DNA of 8,899 nucleotides from Mariprofundus sp. (GTDB lineage: Bacteria > Pseudomonadota > Zetaproteobacteria > Mariprofundales > Mariprofundaceae): the NCBI GenBank assembly GCA_015485035.1, contig WFUI01000236.1, forward strand, positions 1-8,899, given 5' to 3'. The notes beneath the pieces were generated by a model. That model did no database searches. It was not told the origin of the DNA and was given only the letters and a program-made list of their open reading frames with translations. Both the position numbers and the translations under genes were made by a program. This document shows, one piece after another, positions 6,416 through 8,899 of this stretch (its first letter is position 1; every line of letters begins with the position of its first letter).

Positions 6416-6769
6416 ATGACTGTTAAACGTTATGAAAAAAATGGTGCTGTGCGCCGCGCCCGCAAGGTTCGCGCTCGTGTAAAAGCAACTGGTCGTTTGC
6501 GCCTGAGTATTTTTCGCTCGGCACGCCACGTCTATGCACAGGTAATTGATGATGCCAGCGGTACTACGCTGGCTGCTGCATCTAGCCTTGATGCAAGCAT
6601 CAAAAGCGGTGGCAACAAAGTTGGTGCTGAAGCGGTAGGAAAACTGATTGCAGAGCGTGCGGTAAAAGCAGGCGTAAGCGAAGTGGCATTTGATCGTGGA
6701 GGCTTTGCCTACCACGGCCGCGTACAGGCATTGGCTGAAGGCGCTCGCGCCGGCGGCCTGAAGTTCTAG
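6416..6769 (+). CDS. rplR: 50S ribosomal protein L18
   Basis: L18 binds 5S rRNA and, with L5 and L25, brings it into the central protuberance. The 117-residue product equals E. coli L18 in length. The Arg/Lys-rich N-terminus ([20 protein letters not shown]) is the flexible rRNA-binding tail. Then come [72 protein letters not shown] and the C-terminal GGLKF. AGGAG (6405-6409) is 6 nt before the start. It follows the structured 97-nt gap, so its translation cannot be closely coupled to rplF. The stop is TAG. Confidence 0.97.
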   Translation: MTVKRYEKNGAVRRARKVRARVKATGRLRLSIFRSARHVYAQVIDDASGTTLAAASSLDASIKSGGNKVGAEAVGKLIAERAVKAGVSEVAFDRGGFAYHGRVQALAEGARAGGLKF

Positions 6770-6780
6770 GAGTATATTCG

Positions 6781-7260
6781 ATGATCAACGCAGAAGAATT
6801 GGATCTGACAGAGAAACTGATCACTATTAACCGTATTGCCAAAACTGTGGCAGGTGGACGCCGCATGAGTTTTTCGGCATTGATGGTGGTCGGGGATGGT
6901 AATGGACATGTCGGTTTTGGCCATGCCAAAGCCAAAGAGGTTCCTGAAGCGATTCGCAAGGCAAGTGAAATTGCCAAAAAATCCCTGATTCATGTGCCGC
7001 GTAAAGGCGACACGATTCATTATCAGGTAACCGGCATTCAGGATGCCAGCCGGGTGATGCTCAAGCCTGCTTCCGAAGGTACCGGGGTTATTGCCGGATC
7101 TTCTGTACGCGCTGTGCTTGATGCAGTCGGTATTAAGGATGTTTTGACCAAATCACTGGGATCCAGAAACGCGGTGAATACCGTACGTGCGACGTTCAAT
7201 GGTTTGAAATCGCTTGAGAGCCCCGAGCAGATTGCTGCCCGTCGTGGCAAAGCAACGTAA
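6781..7260 (+). CDS. rpsE: 30S ribosomal protein S5
   Basis: S5 helps maintain decoding accuracy at the mRNA entry side and contacts h34, where spectinomycin binds. It has 159 residues (E. coli 167, the C-terminus being a little shorter). The N-terminal double-stranded RNA binding-like domain has [34 protein letters not shown], and the C-terminal domain has [23 protein letters not shown] and [20 protein letters not shown]. The spectinomycin loop reads T-V-A-G-G-R with Ala24, where most bacteria have Lys. AGGAG (6768-6772), overlapping the rplR stop, is 8 nt upstream. Confidence 0.97.
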   Translation: MINAEELDLTEKLITINRIAKTVAGGRRMSFSALMVVGDGNGHVGFGHAKAKEVPEAIRKASEIAKKSLIHVPRKGDTIHYQVTGIQDASRVMLKPASEGTGVIAGSSVRAVLDAVGIKDVLTKSLGSRNAVNTVRATFNGLKSLESPEQIAARRGKAT

Positions 7261-7274
7261 TCAGGAGTATTCAA

Positions 7275-7466
7275 ATGGCAAGCAAAGCAACAATTCGCAT
7301 ACGTCAGGTTAAAAGCGGTATCGGGTATGCCAAAGATCAGAGAGCTACGCTGACTGGCCTGGGGCTGCGTCGCATGCATCAGGTTGTCGAACTCGAAGAT
7401 ACACCATCCGTACGCGGTATGGTGAATAAAGTCAGTCATCTTGTTCGCATTGAATCCGGAGAGTAA
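7275..7466 (+). CDS. rpmD: 50S ribosomal protein L30
   Basis: L30 is a small peripheral 23S rRNA-binding protein present in many but not all bacteria. The product is 63 residues (E. coli 59). The pattern is typical: a beta strand ([13 protein letters not shown]), a helix ([22 protein letters not shown], where T-L-x-x-L-G-L-R is the family motif) and the C-terminal strand with [23 protein letters not shown] (7263-7267) lies 7 nt before the ATG. It occupies the standard place between S5 and L15. Confidence 0.96.
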   Translation: MASKATIRIRQVKSGIGYAKDQRATLTGLGLRRMHQVVELEDTPSVRGMVNKVSHLVRIESGE

Positions 7467-7469
7467 ACG

Positions 7470-7922
7470 ATGAAACTGAATGAACTCAAAGCAGATGCAG
7501 GTTCTCGTCCATCGCGTAAGCGCAAGGGCCAGGGAATCGCAACAGGCAATGGCAAGACAGCCGGGCGCGGCCATAAAGGACAGAAGTCACGTACCGGTGG
7601 CAAGGTGGCTCGTGGGTTTGAAGGTGGCCAGATGCCGCTTATTCGCCGTGTACCCAAACGCGGTTTCACACCACGCAAGGATAATGATTTTCAGGTAGTG
7701 AATCTGGGGCGTCTGGATGTTTTTGATGATGGTGCTACGGTAGATGCAGCGGCACTGTATGAGGCCGGGCTGGTTCGCAGCGCTGTTGACCGCATTAAAT
7801 TGCTGGGCAATGGTGAATTGACCAAAAAGCTTACGGTATCCGTGACAGCGGCTTCTGCCCAGGCTGCAGCCAAGATCGCAGCAGCTGGCGGTACGCTAAA
7901 CCTGCCTTCCGTCGAGGCGTAG
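7470..7922 (+). CDS. rplO: 50S ribosomal protein L15
   Basis: L15 is a 23S rRNA binder that acts in late large-subunit assembly. The protein has 150 residues (E. coli 144). The glycine- and lysine-rich N-terminal extension is evident: [28 protein letters not shown], then [18 protein letters not shown]. The C-terminal globular domain includes [29 protein letters not shown] and [10 protein letters not shown]. The start lies 3 nt after rpmD, so its Shine-Dalgarno is the GGAGAG at the end of rpmD (7458-7463). The stop is TAG, 4 nt before secY. Confidence 0.97.
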   Translation: MKLNELKADAGSRPSRKRKGQGIATGNGKTAGRGHKGQKSRTGGKVARGFEGGQMPLIRRVPKRGFTPRKDNDFQVVNLGRLDVFDDGATVDAAALYEAGLVRSAVDRIKLLGNGELTKKLTVSVTAASAQAAAKIAAAGGTLNLPSVEA

Positions 7923-7926
7923 TCAT

Positions 7927-8899
7927 ATGCCCAATTCTGGAGTTGGAGCACTGGGTGGTTTCGGAGATATCGGCAAGATTCCCGAACTGAAAAACAGAAT
8001 CATGTTTACGCTGGCTATGCTGATTGTGTTCCGCATAGGTGCGCACATTCCGGTTCCGGGTATTGATGCCGGCATTCTGGCACAGTTCTTTAATCAGGCG
8101 CAGGGATCGTTGCTGGGCATGTTCGATATGTTTTCCGGTGGTGCGCTGTCACGTTTGACTATTTTCGCGCTTGGTATCATGCCTTACATTTCGGCAGCGA
8201 TTATCATTCAGTTAATGACAGTTGTATCACCCAGGCTGGAACAGCTCAAGAAAGAGGGTGAAGCAGGGCGACGCAAGATTACCGAATATACCCGTTACGG
8301 TACGGTTGGGCTGGCACTGTTTCAAGCCATTGGTATTTCTATCGGTCTGGAATCATTCTCAGTCGGCGGTCAGTCGGTGGTGATTGAGCCGGGCCTTGCT
8401 TTCCGTGCCATGACAGTGGTAACGCTTGTTTCCGGAACAGTCTTTCTGATGTGGGTTGGTGAGCAGATTACCGAACGCGGTATTGGTAACGGTATTTCCC
8501 TGATCATTTTTGCAGGAATTGCAGCAGGCTTACCATCTGCCGTCGGAGGCACACTGGAGTTGGCGCGTACTGGTGAATATTCACCGTTTGTTGTGTTGTT
8601 GCTATTCGCTATGACGTTGGCGGTTACAGCAGCCGTGGTATGGTTTGAACGTGCCCAGCGCCGTATTCCTATTCAGTATGCCAAGCGCCAGGTAGGTAAT
8701 CGTATGTATGGTGGCAAGGCATCATTTTTGCCATTGAAAGTCAATACAGCCGGCGTGATTCCTCCCATCTTTGCGTCTTCGCTCATTTTGCTGCCGGCGA
8801 CATTTGCGCAGTTCACCAAAGGGGTTGAAGGTTTCAGCTGGCTTGGTGATCTGTCAGCCATCCTGTCACCGGGAGCATGGCTGTATATGACACTGTTCA
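7927..8899 (+). CDS. secY: Preprotein translocase subunit SecY (3' partial)
   Basis: SecY forms the protein-conducting channel of the inner membrane with SecE and SecG. The window holds 324 residues; the family is usually 430-445, so about a quarter is missing. The reading frame is intact to the window edge. After a short cytoplasmic N-terminus comes the first membrane helix (about residues 24-42), then PVPGID. The plug region and second helix ([36 protein letters not shown]) follow. Further on are [15 protein letters not shown], the motif ERGIGNGIS (183-191), the cytoplasmic loop [10 protein letters not shown] (245-254) and [22 protein letters not shown] entering helix 7. The start is 4 nt after rplO, with GAGGCG (7913-7918) upstream. 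It is the normal last or near-last gene of the spc operon. Confidence 0.97.
   Translation, partial: MPNSGVGALGGFGDIGKIPELKNRIMFTLAMLIVFRIGAHIPVPGIDAGILAQFFNQAQGSLLGMFDMFSGGALSRLTIFALGIMPYISAAIIIQLMTVVSPRLEQLKKEGEAGRRKITEYTRYGTVGLALFQAIGISIGLESFSVGGQSVVIEPGLAFRAMTVVTLVSGTVFLMWVGEQITERGIGNGISLIIFAGIAAGLPSAVGGTLELARTGEYSPFVVLLLFAMTLAVTAAVVWFERAQRRIPIQYAKRQVGNRMYGGKASFLPLKVNTAGVIPPIFASSLILLPATFAQFTKGVEGFSWLGDLSAILSPGAWLYMTLF

Overview
The window is a bacterial S10-spc ribosomal protein cluster, read entirely on the + strand. Twenty genes follow one another: rplD (5' end missing), rplW, rplB, rpsS, rplV, rpsC, rplP, rpmC, rpsQ, rplN, rplX, rplE, rpsN, rpsH, rplF, rplR, rpsE, rpmD, rplO and secY (3' end missing). 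The order is the classical one. Every complete gene has an intact frame, an ATG start and a purine-rich Shine-Dalgarno sequence. I see no mobile element, tRNA, CRISPR array, transfer signature or frame disruption.

The organism looks like a Gram-negative bacterium of proteobacterial type, of middling GC content. Many proteins (L2, S3, L5, L6, SecY) read like proteobacterial ones. S14 is the short zinc-binding form (61 residues, two CxxC pairs), not the roughly 100-residue zinc-free form of E. coli, and L24 also carries two CxxC pairs. That combination would fit a lineage outside the best-known gamma/beta groups, for example Zetaproteobacteria. This is inference from pattern memory and is of low confidence.

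Layout: bases 1-3890 hold the S10-operon part (L4, L23, L2, S19, L22, S3, L16, L29, S17). Bases 3903-7922 hold the spc part (L14, L24, L5, S14, S8, L6, L18, S5, L30, L15), and secY begins at 7927. Gaps between genes are 3 to 24 nt, with two ATGA overlaps (rplD/rplW and rplP/rpmC). This suggests one long transcript with coupled translation. Only 12 nt separate rpsQ and rplN, so there is no intergenic room for the separate spc promoter found in E. coli.

The one outlier is a 97-nt gap between rplF and rplR. It holds a long imperfect hairpin enclosed by a short outer stem and no U-run, so it does not look like a terminator. It is the best candidate in the window for an undescribed regulatory or repeat element. 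Other points worth checking are residue-level departures in usually conserved rRNA-contact segments: the S5 spectinomycin loop (Lys to Ala), the L22 exit-tunnel hairpin, an N-terminal insertion in L16 and the RP-L/I-S motif of S17. Otherwise this is an ordinary housekeeping region, and I found no new multi-gene system in it.
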